Shown here piece by piece: positions 28,122 to 38,412 of a stretch of DNA of 64,000 bases. Both the position numbers and the translations under genes were made by a program. The number at the start of each line of letters is the position of its first letter. Position 1 is the first letter of the stretch. The notes below the pieces were generated by a model. The model ran no database searches and was not told the DNA's origin. It was given only the letters and a program-made list of their open reading frames with translations. The stretch is from Bacillus licheniformis DSM 13 = ATCC 14580. GTDB lineage: Bacteria > Bacillota > Bacilli > Bacillales > Bacillaceae. The stretch spans positions 2,911,501 to 2,975,500 of the forward strand of contig NC_006270.3 in the NCBI RefSeq assembly GCF_000011645.1, written 5' to 3'.

Positions 28122-28949
28122 TCATTTTTTCTGGCACTTTATGCAAAAATGCGTGCCCCTTCCGCCAACGACTGTTTTTTCAATTGGAGATCCGCATTTT
28201 TTACAAGGTTCATCTTTCCTGCCGTAAACGAAAAGTTTGAGCTGGAACATGCCGATCTCACCTTGTGAATTGATGTAAGATCTGACTGTGCTTCCCCCTG
28301 CTTCAACAGCTTCCTTTAACGTTTGAATGATCTCTTTATGGAGAAGAACCGTCTGTTTTTTTGTGAGCTTGTTCGCTGTTGCCTCGGGATGGATACCGGC
28401 TCTGAACAAAGCCTCGTCGACATAAATATTGCCCAGTCCGACGACTGTCCGCTGATCGAGCAGCGCGGTTTTCACCGAGCGGTTTGTTTTCTTCAGGCGC
28501 TCTCTTAAGTAATCGGCTGTAAATTCGCTGCTGAAGGGCTCGGGGCCGAGCTGCCTGAGAGGCAGCTCTGTCAGTTCCTCTCCCGGCTTAAACAAATGCA
28601 TGGTGCCGAACTTTCTGACATCCCGGTAGCGCAGCTCGCTTCCGTCCGTGAACCTGAAAATGACGTGCACATGTTTATCAAGGGGTTCATCGTTTTGATG
28701 AAGCCCGTACTTTCCTTCCATTCTCAAATGGGAAACCATGACACAATCATCAAGATGAAACAACAGGAATTTTCCCCTTCTTCCGATCGACTGAATCGTC
28801 TGGCCGGCCAGGAGCCTTGCGAATTCCTCAGGCTCCTCCGGACGTTTTATGATTTTTGTCCATCTGACATCAACCGCATCGATCGTTTTCCCTCTTACAA
28901 GCCCGGCAAGAGTGCGCCGGACCGTTTCGACTTCTGGTAATTCCGGCAC
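28122..28949 (-). CDS. mutM: Formamidopyrimidine-DNA glycosylase MutM (Fpg)
   Basis: Removes 8-oxoguanine and cuts the abasic site. 275 residues: catalytic Pro2-Glu3 (MPELPEVETVRR), the helix-two-turn-helix with GLGNIYVDEAL, and a C-terminal zinc finger with four Cys (CKKCG...CIKCQ). It follows polA by 18 bp, a DNA-repair pairing seen across Bacillus. Confidence 0.97.
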   Translation of the reverse strand: MPELPEVETVRRTLAGLVRGKTIDAVDVRWTKIIKRPEEPEEFARLLAGQTIQSIGRRGKFLLFHLDDCVMVSHLRMEGKYGLHQNDEPLDKHVHVIFRFTDGSELRYRDVRKFGTMHLFKPGEELTELPLRQLGPEPFSSEFTADYLRERLKKTNRSVKTALLDQRTVVGLGNIYVDEALFRAGIHPEATANKLTKKQTVLLHKEIIQTLKEAVEAGGSTVRSYINSQGEIGMFQLKLFVYGRKDEPCKKCGSPIEKTVVGGRGTHFCIKCQKK

Positions 28950-28967
28950 ATCATCACTTCCTTTTCT

Positions 28968-31607
28968 CTATTTTGCATCGTACCATGAAGGCCCTGAAGC
29001 GCAGTCCACTTTCAGTGGAACATCGAGCTCCAATGCATGTTCCATGACTTCCGGAACCAGTTTTTCAAGCACTTTGATTTCATCTTCAGGCGCTTCAAAA
29101 ATCAATTCGTCATGAACCTGCAGCAGCAGTTTGGCCTGGAGATTTTTTTCTTTCAGCTTGTCCGCCATGTCGATCATCGCTTTTTTAATAATATCTGCGG
29201 CGCTTCCCTGGATCGGTGTGTTCATCGCCGTCCGTTCGGCAAAGCTGCGCAGATTGAAATTCCGGCTCGTCAATTCCGGTATATACCGCCTCCGGCTTAA
29301 AAGAGTCGTTACATAGCCTCGCTGCTTCGCTTCCTGAACGGTCTCTTCCATGTATTCTTTGACTCCCTGGAAGCTGTGGAAATAGCGCTCAATAAACGCT
29401 GCCGCTTCCTTTCTTGTAATTCCCAGGTTTTGCGACAAGCCGTAGTCGCTGATTCCGTAGACGATTCCGAAATTGACTGCTTTCGCCTGCCTTCTCATCG
29501 CAGGGGTGACTTCTTCTTCTGATACATGAAAAACGTCCATCGCCGTTTTTGTGTGAACGTCCATATCGTTCGTGAACGCTTCAATCAAATTTTTATCCTT
29601 TGAAATGTGGGCGAGAACCCTCAGCTCGATCTGTGAGTAATCCGCCGCAAATATGAGCCAGCCTTTTTGCGAAGGGACAAACGCCTGCCGGATTTTGCGG
29701 CCCTCCTCAAGGCGGATCGGTATATTTTGCAGATTCGGATCGGTTGAGCTGAGCCTTCCCGTCTGTGTTAAAGCTTGATTAAAGCGGGTATGCACTTTAT
29801 GGCTGTCTTTTTTGATCACTTTCAAAAGCCCTTCTACGTATGTGGACTGGAGCTTGCCAATCTGCCTGTAGTGCAGGATATCTTCGATAATGACATGTTT
29901 ATCGCGCAGCTTTTCAAGCACATCGGCTGAAGTTGAATAGCCCGTTTTTGTTTTTTTGACGACAGGCAGCCCGAGTTTATCAAACAAAATCACACCGAGC
30001 TGCTTTGGTGAATTAATGTTGAAGGTTTCACCTGCTGACTCGTGGATTTTTTTCTCGTATTCCGCTAATTTAGCGGACAGTTCTTCACCCATTTTTTTCA
30101 GTCTGTCGACATCGACTTGGACACCGATCGATTCCATCTCACCGAGAATGTGGGCGAGGGGCATTTCGAGCGCTTCAAACAGTTCGAGCTGCTCGTTTTC
30201 TTCCAGTTCATCAAGGAGCTTTTCGCGCAGCAGCGATATCGCCTTCGCCTTTCTGGCTAAATGGTCGGCAAGCTCCTTCTCATCCGGAACCGCCTGTTTC
30301 GCTCCTTTTCCGTAGACCGCTTCATCTGCTGAAACGATGTGTAATTGATGTTCTTTCGCAACGCTTGCCACATCATCGTAGGAGTGCCCCGGGTTGATGA
30401 TATAGGCCGCAAGAAGAACGTCAAACTCAGCGCCTTTCAGTTCAATGCCCCGCCAGCGCAAAGCGACCGCCGCACGTTTTGCATCAAACACCCATTTCTT
30501 TTTCGACTCATCTTCGGCCCATTCTTTAAAACAGTCCGACTGAACGGCCGTCTCTTCCGGAATGAAGAAAGCGCCGTGTTCGTTGACGATCGAAAAACCG
30601 AGGATCGGCGCCTCGTGATAATTGTCGCCGAGCTGTTCGACTACGAGTGAAGCCGGTGACGCAAACAAGTCATCCGTGATGTCTGTTTTGATCATGACAT
30701 CGATCTCTTCCAACTGTTCTTCTTCTTTCTCTCCCGCCTCTTCGCCAATCCTTTCGAGCAAAGAATGAAAGCCGAGATCTTTAAAAATCTTGACGACCGC
30801 TTCCCTGTCAAAACCTTCATATCCGAGGGAATCGAGGCTGACTTCAAGCGGCGCTTCTGTCGTAATCGTCGCAAGCTCTTTGCTCATCAAAGCCTGTTCT
30901 TTAAATTCTTCAAGCTTTTCTTTCAGTTTTTTTCCGCTGACTTCGTCTATTGACGACAGCAGCTCCTCTACTGTATGGAACTGTTTCAAAAGCTTGATCG
31001 CCGTCTTTTCGCCGACTCCCGGCACGCCTGGAATATTGTCTGACGAGTCTCCCATCAGCCCTTTCATATCAATGATCTGTTCAGGGGTAAGTCCGTACTT
31101 TTCCCGGACATGTTCAGGCGTATAGTATTCGACATCTGTAATGCCCTTTTTTGTGATGGCGACCGTCGTTCCTTCTGTAGCCAGCTGTGTCAGGTCCTTG
31201 TCGCCGGAAAAAATCTTCACTTCAAATCCGTCTTTTTCCGCTGATTTGGCAAGGGTGCCGATAATATCATCGGCCTCGTAGTTTTCAAGCTCATACCTTG
31301 AGATTCTATATGCGTCGAGCAGCTCGCGGATAAACGGCAATTGCTCTGACAGCTCCGGCGGCGTTTTTTGTCTGCCGCCTTTATATTCTTTAAACGTTTT
31401 ATGTCTGAATGTCGTTTTCCCCGCATCAAAAGCGACGAGCATGTGGGTCGGTTTTTCCTCTTCAAGCATCTTCATTAAGATCGTGGTAAAACCGTACACC
31501 GCGTTTGTATGTATCCCTTTTTCATTGCTGAGAAGAGGCAGGGCGAAAAACGCACGGTAAGCCAGGCTGTTTCCGTCAACCAATACTAATTTTTTTCTTT
31601 CAGTCAT
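28968..31607 (-). CDS. polA: DNA polymerase I
   Basis: 879 residues. 5' nuclease domain about 1-290 (LVDGNSLAYRAF, SGDKDLTQL, MGDSSDNIPGVPGVGEKTA). The middle 3'-5' exonuclease-fold domain lacks a recognisable DxE active site, as in other Bacillus enzymes. The polymerase domain has motif A AADYSQIELRVLAH, motif B RRQAKAVNFGIVYG and motif C QVHDELIFE. Works in Okazaki-fragment maturation and repair. Confidence 0.97.
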   Translation of the reverse strand: MTERKKLVLVDGNSLAYRAFFALPLLSNEKGIHTNAVYGFTTILMKMLEEEKPTHMLVAFDAGKTTFRHKTFKEYKGGRQKTPPELSEQLPFIRELLDAYRISRYELENYEADDIIGTLAKSAEKDGFEVKIFSGDKDLTQLATEGTTVAITKKGITDVEYYTPEHVREKYGLTPEQIIDMKGLMGDSSDNIPGVPGVGEKTAIKLLKQFHTVEELLSSIDEVSGKKLKEKLEEFKEQALMSKELATITTEAPLEVSLDSLGYEGFDREAVVKIFKDLGFHSLLERIGEEAGEKEEEQLEEIDVMIKTDITDDLFASPASLVVEQLGDNYHEAPILGFSIVNEHGAFFIPEETAVQSDCFKEWAEDESKKKWVFDAKRAAVALRWRGIELKGAEFDVLLAAYIINPGHSYDDVASVAKEHQLHIVSADEAVYGKGAKQAVPDEKELADHLARKAKAISLLREKLLDELEENEQLELFEALEMPLAHILGEMESIGVQVDVDRLKKMGEELSAKLAEYEKKIHESAGETFNINSPKQLGVILFDKLGLPVVKKTKTGYSTSADVLEKLRDKHVIIEDILHYRQIGKLQSTYVEGLLKVIKKDSHKVHTRFNQALTQTGRLSSTDPNLQNIPIRLEEGRKIRQAFVPSQKGWLIFAADYSQIELRVLAHISKDKNLIEAFTNDMDVHTKTAMDVFHVSEEEVTPAMRRQAKAVNFGIVYGISDYGLSQNLGITRKEAAAFIERYFHSFQGVKEYMEETVQEAKQRGYVTTLLSRRRYIPELTSRNFNLRSFAERTAMNTPIQGSAADIIKKAMIDMADKLKEKNLQAKLLLQVHDELIFEAPEDEIKVLEKLVPEVMEHALELDVPLKVDCASGPSWYDAK

Positions 31608-31720
31608 CTTTATCCTCCTAAGGAGCCGATTCGTCAGCTTCCATTCAACTTCGTGATCATATTTGCTTATTTTATTTTAGCAAAGTTCATTTTGAAAGGA
31701 AAATGAGAGTGATTTCGCAG

Positions 31721-31756
31721 AAAAATAAAAAAAGGGACGCGCTGTTGATCGCGTCC
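31721..31756 (-). terminator. phoPR terminator
   Basis: GGACGCG/CGCGTCC stem (31735-31756) followed on the minus strand by TTTTTTTATTTTT, in the 255-bp gap between phoR and polA. Confidence 0.9.
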
Positions 31757-31862
31757 GTCCATATGGCTCCTTGGATGAAGGGGTTCACTAATGATCCTAT
31801 CAGCCAAGTTTTAACCATATATATAAAAGTTGTTAAGCCTTTGTAAAGTTTGCTAAATGAAG

Positions 31863-33608
31863 CTACTCGGATGCGCGTTTTAAGCGGACCGTGAATTCGG
31901 TGCCTTTTCCCCGCTCGCTTTCGACGTCGATTTCGCCTTGGTGGGCTTCGACTAAATGCTTGACGATCGCAAGACCGAGACCGGTTCCTCCTGAATTTCT
32001 GCTCCTGTCTTTATCGATCCTGTAGAACCGTTCAAATATCCTCGGGATTTCGGACTGCTTGATCCCGATGCCCGTATCCCTCACTTTGACTTGCACTGCA
32101 TCTTCCAGAACATCAGCCGAAATCGTCACGCTTCCATCTTCAGGCGTATATGTGAGCGCATTGTTCACCAAATTCAAAAAGATCTGCTTTAGTCTGTGCG
32201 GGTCTCCGGAAGCAACGGCCGGCTTATCCGGCTTTTCCAGTGTCAAGGTGATTCCTTTTTCCTCCGCTTTATTCTTCAAAAGCATCTCAATTTCGGCGAG
32301 GATTTCACCGATATTGCAATTTTGAATATTCAGGGTGAAGTTTTGCTGTTCGATTTTCGACAGATCCAACAGGTCCTGGATCAAGGTTTGCAGACGGCTG
32401 CTCTCTTTTAAGATGATCGATAGAAACTGCAACAGCGTCTCCCGTTCGTTCATCGCTCCGTCCAGAAGCGTTTCGGTGAACCCTTTGATTGATGTAATCG
32501 GCGTTTTCAGCTCATGGGAGACATTGGCGACAAAGTCCTTCCTCATTTCTTCAAGCTGCTTTCTTTCCGTCATGTCATGGAAAACGAGAACGATGCCTTT
32601 CCACTCATCATTGATGCCGATAATCGGAACCCCGTCGACTTCAAAATACCTTCTTTCAATTTTGATCGGCAGTTTAAACATTTTGCGGACCTTTGCTTCC
32701 GTCATAAAAATTTCTTCAATGAGATTAATGATCTCTTCGTGTTCGAGCACTTCGTGATAGAAATGGTAAAGAAGCTGATCGGCTTCTACGTGAAATTGCT
32801 TTTGATAAGCGCGGTTCACAAGGTGAATATAACCCTTTCCGTCGATTAAGATCAGACCGGAATCGATATTTTCGATGACGGTTTGCAGACGGTCGCGCTG
32901 CATTTCCTGGGCTCTTGTCATGTCCTGCAGGTTCTGCGCCAGCATATTGATGGACTGGCTCAGCATCGTTTCATCTTCGTTGAATGTTCTTGCTTTATAG
33001 TTTCCTTTGGCAAGCTCAATCGCCACTTGTGTCGCAGACTCAATCGGATTCGTATATTGAGAGGTTATTCTCGCCCCAAGCCCGGCGATGATTAAAAAGG
33101 CCGTTCCAAGGCTCACGCCGAGGAGAATCCAGATCTTTTGATTGATGTCTTGCAATGAATCGACAGGAGTGCTGATCAGAATATATCCATTCACATTCCC
33201 GTCATCTTTGAGCGGCTGCACGTAACGGTAAACGGACTCGTCATCAGGGTTGATCCTGAAGCCTCCTCCTTCACCGTTTAAATCCGACTCAAGCGCTTCC
33301 TTGATAACGGATTGCTCTTCGGCGCGGCCCCCAAAATGAAAAAGAACCTGACCTTTTGTATCAATAAGCGATACACGACTGTCCAGTTCACGGCTTGCCT
33401 TCTCTAAAATAGCTCCTTGCTCCGAAGACTTCATGTTTTCACCATTTGCCAATGAAGCGACCAAAGCGGCCTCTTTTTCAATATGGCTGCTCAGTTTGGC
33501 ATCGTAAGAGGAGTGAAACAAGTGAACGAGCAGAAAACCGAGTGAAGCAAATACGAGAATCAAAAGCGTCAGCAGGGCAGCTAAAAGCCGGGTCCGGAAT
33601 TTAATCAT
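31863..33608 (-). CDS. phoR: PhoR sensor kinase
   Basis: Histidine kinase for phosphate limitation. 581 residues: membrane segment near 9-31, extracytoplasmic region, second membrane segment near 155-178, HAMP, PAS (VIENIDSGLILIDGKGY), HisKA with phospho-acceptor His365 (VSHELKTPITSIKG) and HATPase (NLVNNALTYTP, DTGIGI, GTGLGLAI). Its start overlaps the end of phoP by 8 bp, so translation is coupled. Confidence 0.96.
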   Translation of the reverse strand: MIKFRTRLLAALLTLLILVFASLGFLLVHLFHSSYDAKLSSHIEKEAALVASLANGENMKSSEQGAILEKASRELDSRVSLIDTKGQVLFHFGGRAEEQSVIKEALESDLNGEGGGFRINPDDESVYRYVQPLKDDGNVNGYILISTPVDSLQDINQKIWILLGVSLGTAFLIIAGLGARITSQYTNPIESATQVAIELAKGNYKARTFNEDETMLSQSINMLAQNLQDMTRAQEMQRDRLQTVIENIDSGLILIDGKGYIHLVNRAYQKQFHVEADQLLYHFYHEVLEHEEIINLIEEIFMTEAKVRKMFKLPIKIERRYFEVDGVPIIGINDEWKGIVLVFHDMTERKQLEEMRKDFVANVSHELKTPITSIKGFTETLLDGAMNERETLLQFLSIILKESSRLQTLIQDLLDLSKIEQQNFTLNIQNCNIGEILAEIEMLLKNKAEEKGITLTLEKPDKPAVASGDPHRLKQIFLNLVNNALTYTPEDGSVTISADVLEDAVQVKVRDTGIGIKQSEIPRIFERFYRIDKDRSRNSGGTGLGLAIVKHLVEAHQGEIDVESERGKGTEFTVRLKRASE

Positions 33609-34323
33609 TCAGTTTCGGCTCCTCCATTTTGTAGCCAAGACCTCTGATTGTTTTAATGTATTCCGGTTTTTTTGTATTTTTTTCGATCTTATCGCGAAGG
33701 TGGCTGATGTGGACATCGACGATGCGCGTATCGCCCGCGAAGTCGTAGTTCCAGACAGCGTTGAGGAGAAGGTCTCTCGTCAGCACCCTCCCTTTATGCC
33801 TTCCCAAATATAAGAGAAGTTCGAATTCCTTCGGCGTCAGCTCGAGGCGTTCGTTTTGAAAATAAACCTCATAATGTTCAGGCAGTATTTTCAGTTCGCC
33901 TATGATCAGCTCGCCTGCATCCGGTTCTTCCGTCTCCTCCGGCTGAACGGACAGCGTCTGTGTTCTTCTTAAAATCGCTTTGACCCTTGCCGTCACCTCT
34001 CTCGGGCTGAACGGCTTTGTCATATAGTCATCGGCACCCAGCTCGAGACCGAGCACTTTATCAAATTCATCATCCTTTGCGGTCAGCATCAAAATCGGAT
34101 ACATCAGCTTCTTCTGTCTGAGTTCCTTGCATACTTCAATGCCGTCCATTTTAGGAAGCATCAGATCGAGCACGATCAGATCCGGCTTCTCTTCAATCGC
34201 CTTTAATAAGCCGGCCTCTCCGTCCATGGCGGTCACCACATGATAGCCCGACCGTTCAAGGTTATATTTTAGAAGGGTAACAATCGATTCCTCATCATCT
34301 ACAACTAATATCTTTTTGCTCAT
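33601..34323 (-). CDS. phoP: PhoP response regulator
   Basis: 240 residues from the ATG at 34323 (GGAGGCATGTC site), the B. subtilis length. OmpR family: receiver with Asp53 (LIVLDLMLP) and TKPF; C-terminal winged helix (RLELTPKEFELLLYLG). Controls the Pho regulon (phosphatases, Pst transport, teichuronic acid). Promoter and cre-like site upstream. Confidence 0.97.
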   Translation of the reverse strand: MSKKILVVDDEESIVTLLKYNLERSGYHVVTAMDGEAGLLKAIEEKPDLIVLDLMLPKMDGIEVCKELRQKKLMYPILMLTAKDDEFDKVLGLELGADDYMTKPFSPREVTARVKAILRRTQTLSVQPEETEEPDAGELIIGELKILPEHYEVYFQNERLELTPKEFELLLYLGRHKGRVLTRDLLLNAVWNYDFAGDTRIVDVHISHLRDKIEKNTKKPEYIKTIRGLGYKMEEPKLND

Positions 34324-34377
34324 GACATGCCTCCAGGCTTCAGATTTCCCCGACATCTCTTTCTCTATCTTTTGTTA

Positions 34378-34391
34378 AATAAACGTTTTCA
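34378..34391 (-). promoter_or_regulatory. cre-like site at the phoPR promoter
   Basis: TGAAAACGTTTATT on the minus strand has two mismatches to TGWAANCGNTNWCA. It lies just downstream of the -10, where CcpA would repress. CcpA repression of phoPR is known in B. subtilis. Confidence 0.5.
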
Positions 34392-34396
34392 CTCCT

Positions 34397-34425
34397 ATTT
34401 TAACGAAAGCCTATCCGTTCGACAA
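34397..34425 (-). promoter_or_regulatory. phoPR promoter
   Basis: TTGTCG (34425-34420), 17-bp spacer, TAAAAT (34402-34397). Other phoPR promoters known in B. subtilis were not resolved. Confidence 0.7.
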
Positions 34426-34623
34426 TTTGATTTTTCAGTGTTTTGCTTAAAATCTCTCTTTTTCGGCCATAATCCGCTGTTTTAAGTGATGGAATCCCCA
34501 TGCAGCCAGCGGCCTCCATCAAAAAGAATGAAAATGTCCGGGCAGATGATTATGATTAGGTATATGCTGACAGCCCGTGTTTATGTCTTGATTTTCATAC
34601 CGTCTTATGTAAAAGGTTCGCAT
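34426..34623. other. mdh-phoP intergenic region
   Basis: Remainder of the 343-bp gap between phoP and mdh. AT-rich, no open reading frame with a ribosome site, no RNA gene recognised. It probably holds further phoPR promoter elements. Confidence 0.4.
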
Positions 34624-34624
34624 T

Positions 34625-34657
34625 CAAAAACAGGAAGGCTTGTATAAAGCCTTCCTG
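34625..34657 (-). terminator. mdh (citZ-icd-mdh) terminator
   Basis: CAGGAAGGCTT/AAGCCTTCCTG, 11-bp perfect stem, then TTTTTG on the minus strand. Confidence 0.92.
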
Positions 34658-34666
34658 CCGTGTTTA

Positions 34667-35605
34667 TTATGATAATACTTTCATGACGTTTTTGACTGAT
34701 TCAACGGATTTATCGAGCTGACTTTTTTCGGTTTCAGTCAGTTCAAGTTCAATGATCTGTTCAAGACCGTTTCCGCCGATAATCGTCGGAACGCCGAGAT
34801 AAATGCCTTCATAGCCGTATTCGCCTTCAAGGTAGGCAATGGTCGGCAGCACGCGGCGCTGGTCTTTTAAGATTGCTTCAACCATTTCTGTCAGGGAAGC
34901 GGCAGGCGCATAGTACGCGCTTCCGTTTCCTAACAGGTTGACAATTTCTCCCCCGCCTTTTCTCGTTCTTTCAACAATCGCATCGATCCGGTCTTTCGGA
35001 AGAAGCGTTTCAAGCGGAATGCCGCCTGCATAAGAGTAGCGAACGAGCGGAACCATATCGTCCCCGTGTCCGCCCAGTACAAAACCTGTAATGTCTTTGA
35101 CGGAAAGGTTGAGCTCCTGAGCGACAAACGTTCTGAATCTTGCCGTATCCAAAATTCCCGACTGGCCGATGACCCGCTCTTTCGGGAAGCCCGATTCTTT
35201 ATAGACGGCGTATGTCATCGCATCTACAGGGTTTGTCAGAACGATGATGATACAATCAGGTGAGTATTTAACAACTTCCTTCGTTACGCTCCTCATGATC
35301 TTTTCATTTGTAGCCACGAGGTCGTCCCGGCTCATTCCCGGCTTTCTTGCGATCCCCGCCGTGATGACGACGATATCTGAACCAGCCGTATCTTCATAGT
35401 TTGCCGTTCCTGTAATATTCGCGTCAAATCCTTGGACAGGGCTCGCTTCCAGCATATCGAGCGCTTTCCCTTTTGTAGGGTTTTCAAGCTGCGGAATGTC
35501 GACTAGCACGACATCAGCCAATTCTTTTTGAGCCGTTAAAAACGCAGTTGTTGCACCTGTAAAACCCGCTCCGATGACAGATACTTTATTTCGCTTCTTT
35601 CCCAT
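34667..35605 (-). CDS. mdh: Malate dehydrogenase
   Basis: NAD-dependent oxidation of malate to oxaloacetate. 312 residues, LDH-like type: [11 protein letters not shown] cofactor loop, substrate Arg region ([11 protein letters not shown]), [10 protein letters not shown] and catalytic [10 protein letters not shown]. Last gene of citZ-icd-mdh, 48 bp after icd. Confidence 0.97.
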   Translation of the reverse strand: MGKKRNKVSVIGAGFTGATTAFLTAQKELADVVLVDIPQLENPTKGKALDMLEASPVQGFDANITGTANYEDTAGSDIVVITAGIARKPGMSRDDLVATNEKIMRSVTKEVVKYSPDCIIIVLTNPVDAMTYAVYKESGFPKERVIGQSGILDTARFRTFVAQELNLSVKDITGFVLGGHGDDMVPLVRYSYAGGIPLETLLPKDRIDAIVERTRKGGGEIVNLLGNGSAYYAPAASLTEMVEAILKDQRRVLPTIAYLEGEYGYEGIYLGVPTIIGGNGLEQIIELELTETEKSQLDKSVESVKNVMKVLS

Positions 35606-35653
35606 TTTTTCTACCCCTTTTAATTGTTGTTTGTTTTACCCCAAAACAGCCGT

Positions 35654-36925
35654 TTAAGACATGTTTTTGATAAGCTCATCACCGAATTCAGAGCATTTGA
35701 CTTCAGTCGCGCCGTCCATCAAACGAGCGAAATCGTATGTGACGACTTTGGATGCGATTGTTTTCTCCATTGATTTAATGACAAGGTCGGCCGCCTCATT
35801 CCAGCCCAAATGCTCAAGAAGCAGCACGCCGGATAGGATGACTGAAGACGGGTTTACTTTGTCGAGGCCGGCGTATTTAGGCGCTGTACCATGTGTCGCC
35901 TCAAAGATGGCATGTCCTGTCTCATAGTTGATGTTTGCTCCAGGTGCGATGCCGATTCCGCCGACTTGGGCAGCCAGCGCATCTGAAATGTAGTCCCCGT
36001 TCAGGTTCATTGTCGCCACAACGTCAAACTCGGCAGGACGTGTCAGAATCTGCTGCAGGAAGATGTCGGCGATGCTGTCTTTGATGATGATTTTGCCGGC
36101 AGCTTCAGCTTCGCTTTGCGCTTTGTTTGCAGCGTCTTTGCCGTCTTTTTCAGCGATGCGGTCGTATTCGGCCCAAGTGAATACTTTATCGCCGAATTCT
36201 TTTTCAGCCACTTCATAGCCCCAGTTTTTAAAGGCGCCTTCCGTGAATTTCATGATGTTTCCTTTATGGACGAGCGTCACAGATTTGCGGCCGTGCTCGA
36301 TCGCATACTCGATCGCAGCTCTGACAAGCCTTGATGTTCCTTCTTCAGAAACCGGCTTGATGCCGATGCCCGATGTTTCAGGGAAGCGGATTTTGTTAAC
36401 GCCAAGCTCGTTTTTCAGGAATGAAATCAGCTTTTGCACTTCTTCAGAGCCTTTCGCGTACTCGATGCCGGCGTAGATATCTTCAGTATTCTCACGGAAG
36501 ATGACCATGTCCGTATCTTCAGGGCGCTTAACCGGTGAAGGAACGCCTGTGAAATAGCGGACAGGACGCAGGCATGTAAACAAGTCAAGCTCTTGTCTGA
36601 GCGCTACGTTTAATGAGCGGATTCCCCCGCCTACAGGAGTTGTTAAAGGACCTTTAATCGCGATCAGGTATTCGCGGATCGTATCAAGCGTTTCTTCCGG
36701 AAGCCATTCGCCGGTTTTGTTGTACGCTTTTTCCCCGGCGTAGACTTCTTTCCAAGTGATTTTCTTTTCGCCGTTATACGCTTTCTCCACAGCCGCTTCA
36801 AGAACCCTGGAAGCCGCTCTCCAAATATCAGGACCTGTTCCGTCCCCTTCAATAAACGGGATGACCGGGTTGTTTGGAACGTTTAATACTCCGCCGGAGA
36901 CTGTAATTTTTTCGCCTTGTGCCAC
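35654..36925 (-). CDS. icd: Isocitrate dehydrogenase (NADP)
   Basis: 423 residues from the GTG at 36925 behind GGGAGG, giving the [11 protein letters not shown]-terminus and the B. subtilis length. A longer in-frame reading upstream has no ribosome site and enters the citZ terminator. Substrate-site motif with the regulatory Ser ([13 protein letters not shown]), metal-site segment [16 protein letters not shown], and NADP-site [12 protein letters not shown]. Middle gene of citZ-icd-mdh. Confidence 0.97.
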   Translation of the reverse strand: MAQGEKITVSGGVLNVPNNPVIPFIEGDGTGPDIWRAASRVLEAAVEKAYNGEKKITWKEVYAGEKAYNKTGEWLPEETLDTIREYLIAIKGPLTTPVGGGIRSLNVALRQELDLFTCLRPVRYFTGVPSPVKRPEDTDMVIFRENTEDIYAGIEYAKGSEEVQKLISFLKNELGVNKIRFPETSGIGIKPVSEEGTSRLVRAAIEYAIEHGRKSVTLVHKGNIMKFTEGAFKNWGYEVAEKEFGDKVFTWAEYDRIAEKDGKDAANKAQSEAEAAGKIIIKDSIADIFLQQILTRPAEFDVVATMNLNGDYISDALAAQVGGIGIAPGANINYETGHAIFEATHGTAPKYAGLDKVNPSSVILSGVLLLEHLGWNEAADLVIKSMEKTIASKVVTYDFARLMDGATEVKCSEFGDELIKNMS

Positions 36926-36962
36926 AATAAAACCTCCCATAATATGTAATTCTTCAATATAG

Positions 36963-37008
36963 AAAAACATTTGTTTCCCCCGTTTGGCGGGGGACAAACA
37001 TGTTTTTT
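36963..37008 (-). terminator. Terminator between citZ and icd
   Basis: Long stem pairing ACATGTTTGTCCCCC with GGGGGAAACAAATGT (one mismatch), then TTTTTC on the minus strand. It would lower icd-mdh read-through from citZ. Confidence 0.85.
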
Positions 37009-37092
37009 CATAGATTCATTAATTCATTGCTTCCATAGAAAAGCCGTTGAGAGGCCGGCCGAACGAAGCTCGAGCAGCCTCTTTTCAAACGG

Positions 37093-38211
37093 TCAGCTTC
37101 TTTCTTCAATCGGAATGAACCTCTGCATGTCAGGGCCGGTGTAGTCAGCCCGCGGACGAATCAGGCGGTTATTTTCATACTGTTCAAGAATGTGAGCGAG
37201 CCAGCCTGATACCCTGCTGATCGCAAAAATCGGCGTAAACAGATCATGGTCGATTCCTAAGCTATGATAAACCGACGCAGAATAAAAGTCTACGTTTGGC
37301 GGCAGCTTTTTCTGAGACGTGACGATTTCCTCAGTCCGCTCTGAAATCTCATACCATTTGCTTTCACCCGTTAAATTCGTCAAACGCCTGCTCATTTCCT
37401 TCAAATGTTTTGCGCGGGGATCGCCCTGGCGGTATACGCGGTGGCCGAACCCCATGATCTTTTCTTTCTTTTCAAGCTTGGCGTGAATATATGAATCTAC
37501 GTTTTCAACCTCGCCAATCTCTGAAAGCATTTTCATAACTGCTTCGTTTGCTCCGCCGTGAAGCGGACCTTTCAAGGCTCCGATTGCGGCCGTTATCCCT
37601 GAGTAAACGTCTGAAAGCGTCGCGACGCATACTCTGGCTGTGAACGTAGATGCGTTCAGCTCATGATCCGCATGAAGGATCAAAGCTTTGTCAAACGCTT
37701 CCACTTCGACAGGTGAAGGTTCTTTTCCATTCAGCATGTAGAGAAAGTTGGCTGCAAAGCCGAGTTCCGGATTCGGCTCAATCGGCTCAAGCCCTTTGCG
37801 GATTCTTGAAAAAGCAGCGACAAGCGCAGGCATCTTCGCTTGGAGACGCACCGCTTTTCTGTAGTTTGCTTCCGCATCCATTTGATCTGCTTCTTCGTCA
37901 AACAGCCCGAGTAAAGAAACGGCTGTCCGAAGAGCTGCCATCGGGTGGACTTTTCCATTCGGGTAGGATTTGAAATGGTCAATGACTTCTTTGGGGATAC
38001 CGGCATTTTCAGAAAGCTGTTTTTTAAGCTCGGCAAGCTCCTCTTTGTTCGGCAGCTTTAAATGCCAAAGCAGATAAACAACTTCTTCAAAGCTAGCTTT
38101 TTCTGTCAAATCATCGATGTTATACCCTACATATGTAAGAGTATCATCAATAATTGAACTTACTGATGATGTAGTGGCGACTACCCCTTCAAGGCCGCGT
38201 GTTGCTGTCAT
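37093..38211 (-). CDS. citZ: Citrate synthase II CitZ
   Basis: Main citrate synthase of the TCA cycle. 372 residues from the second of two nearby ATGs (38211), which has a 7-nt spacing to GGGAGA and gives the B. subtilis length. Active-site segments: GPLHGGANE, GFGHRVY and NVDFYSASVYHSLGI. A consensus promoter, a dyad at the start site and a cre-like site lie upstream. Confidence 0.97.
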   Translation of the reverse strand: MTATRGLEGVVATTSSVSSIIDDTLTYVGYNIDDLTEKASFEEVVYLLWHLKLPNKEELAELKKQLSENAGIPKEVIDHFKSYPNGKVHPMAALRTAVSLLGLFDEEADQMDAEANYRKAVRLQAKMPALVAAFSRIRKGLEPIEPNPELGFAANFLYMLNGKEPSPVEVEAFDKALILHADHELNASTFTARVCVATLSDVYSGITAAIGALKGPLHGGANEAVMKMLSEIGEVENVDSYIHAKLEKKEKIMGFGHRVYRQGDPRAKHLKEMSRRLTNLTGESKWYEISERTEEIVTSQKKLPPNVDFYSASVYHSLGIDHDLFTPIFAISRVSGWLAHILEQYENNRLIRPRADYTGPDMQRFIPIEERS

Positions 38212-38311
38212 ACTCATCTCTCCCTTTTTTTAAAAATTTCCCCTTTTAAAATTAAACCAAAACCCAGGAGCAAAAACAACGCATGATGTATACATCTTCT
38301 TTAATCCAAAA

Positions 38312-38325
38312 AGAAAATGCTTACA
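38312..38325 (-). promoter_or_regulatory. cre-like site in the citZ leader
   Basis: TGTAAGCATTTTCT on the minus strand, two mismatches to the cre consensus, about 80 nt downstream of the predicted start. CcpA represses citZ in B. subtilis. Confidence 0.45.
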
Positions 38326-38384
38326 TTAAATCGTTTTTCAAATAAAACAATCGTGCGTTTCTATATACCGTTCGATACTCCGAT

Positions 38385-38406
38385 ATGCTTAATAAAGATT
38401 AAGCAT
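38385..38406 (-). promoter_or_regulatory. Perfect dyad at the citZ transcription start
   Basis: ATGCTTAAT-AAAG-ATTAAGCAT: 9-bp perfect arms placed immediately at the predicted start site. No T-run follows, so it is an operator rather than a terminator. CcpC, the citrate-responsive LysR-type repressor of citZ, is the first candidate. Confidence 0.65.
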
Positions 38407-38412
38407 ATTTAT

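Noticed and set aside
37042..37085. GAGGC...GCCTC hairpin after citZ
   Set aside because: No T-run on either strand and a strong terminator already lies at 36963-37008.
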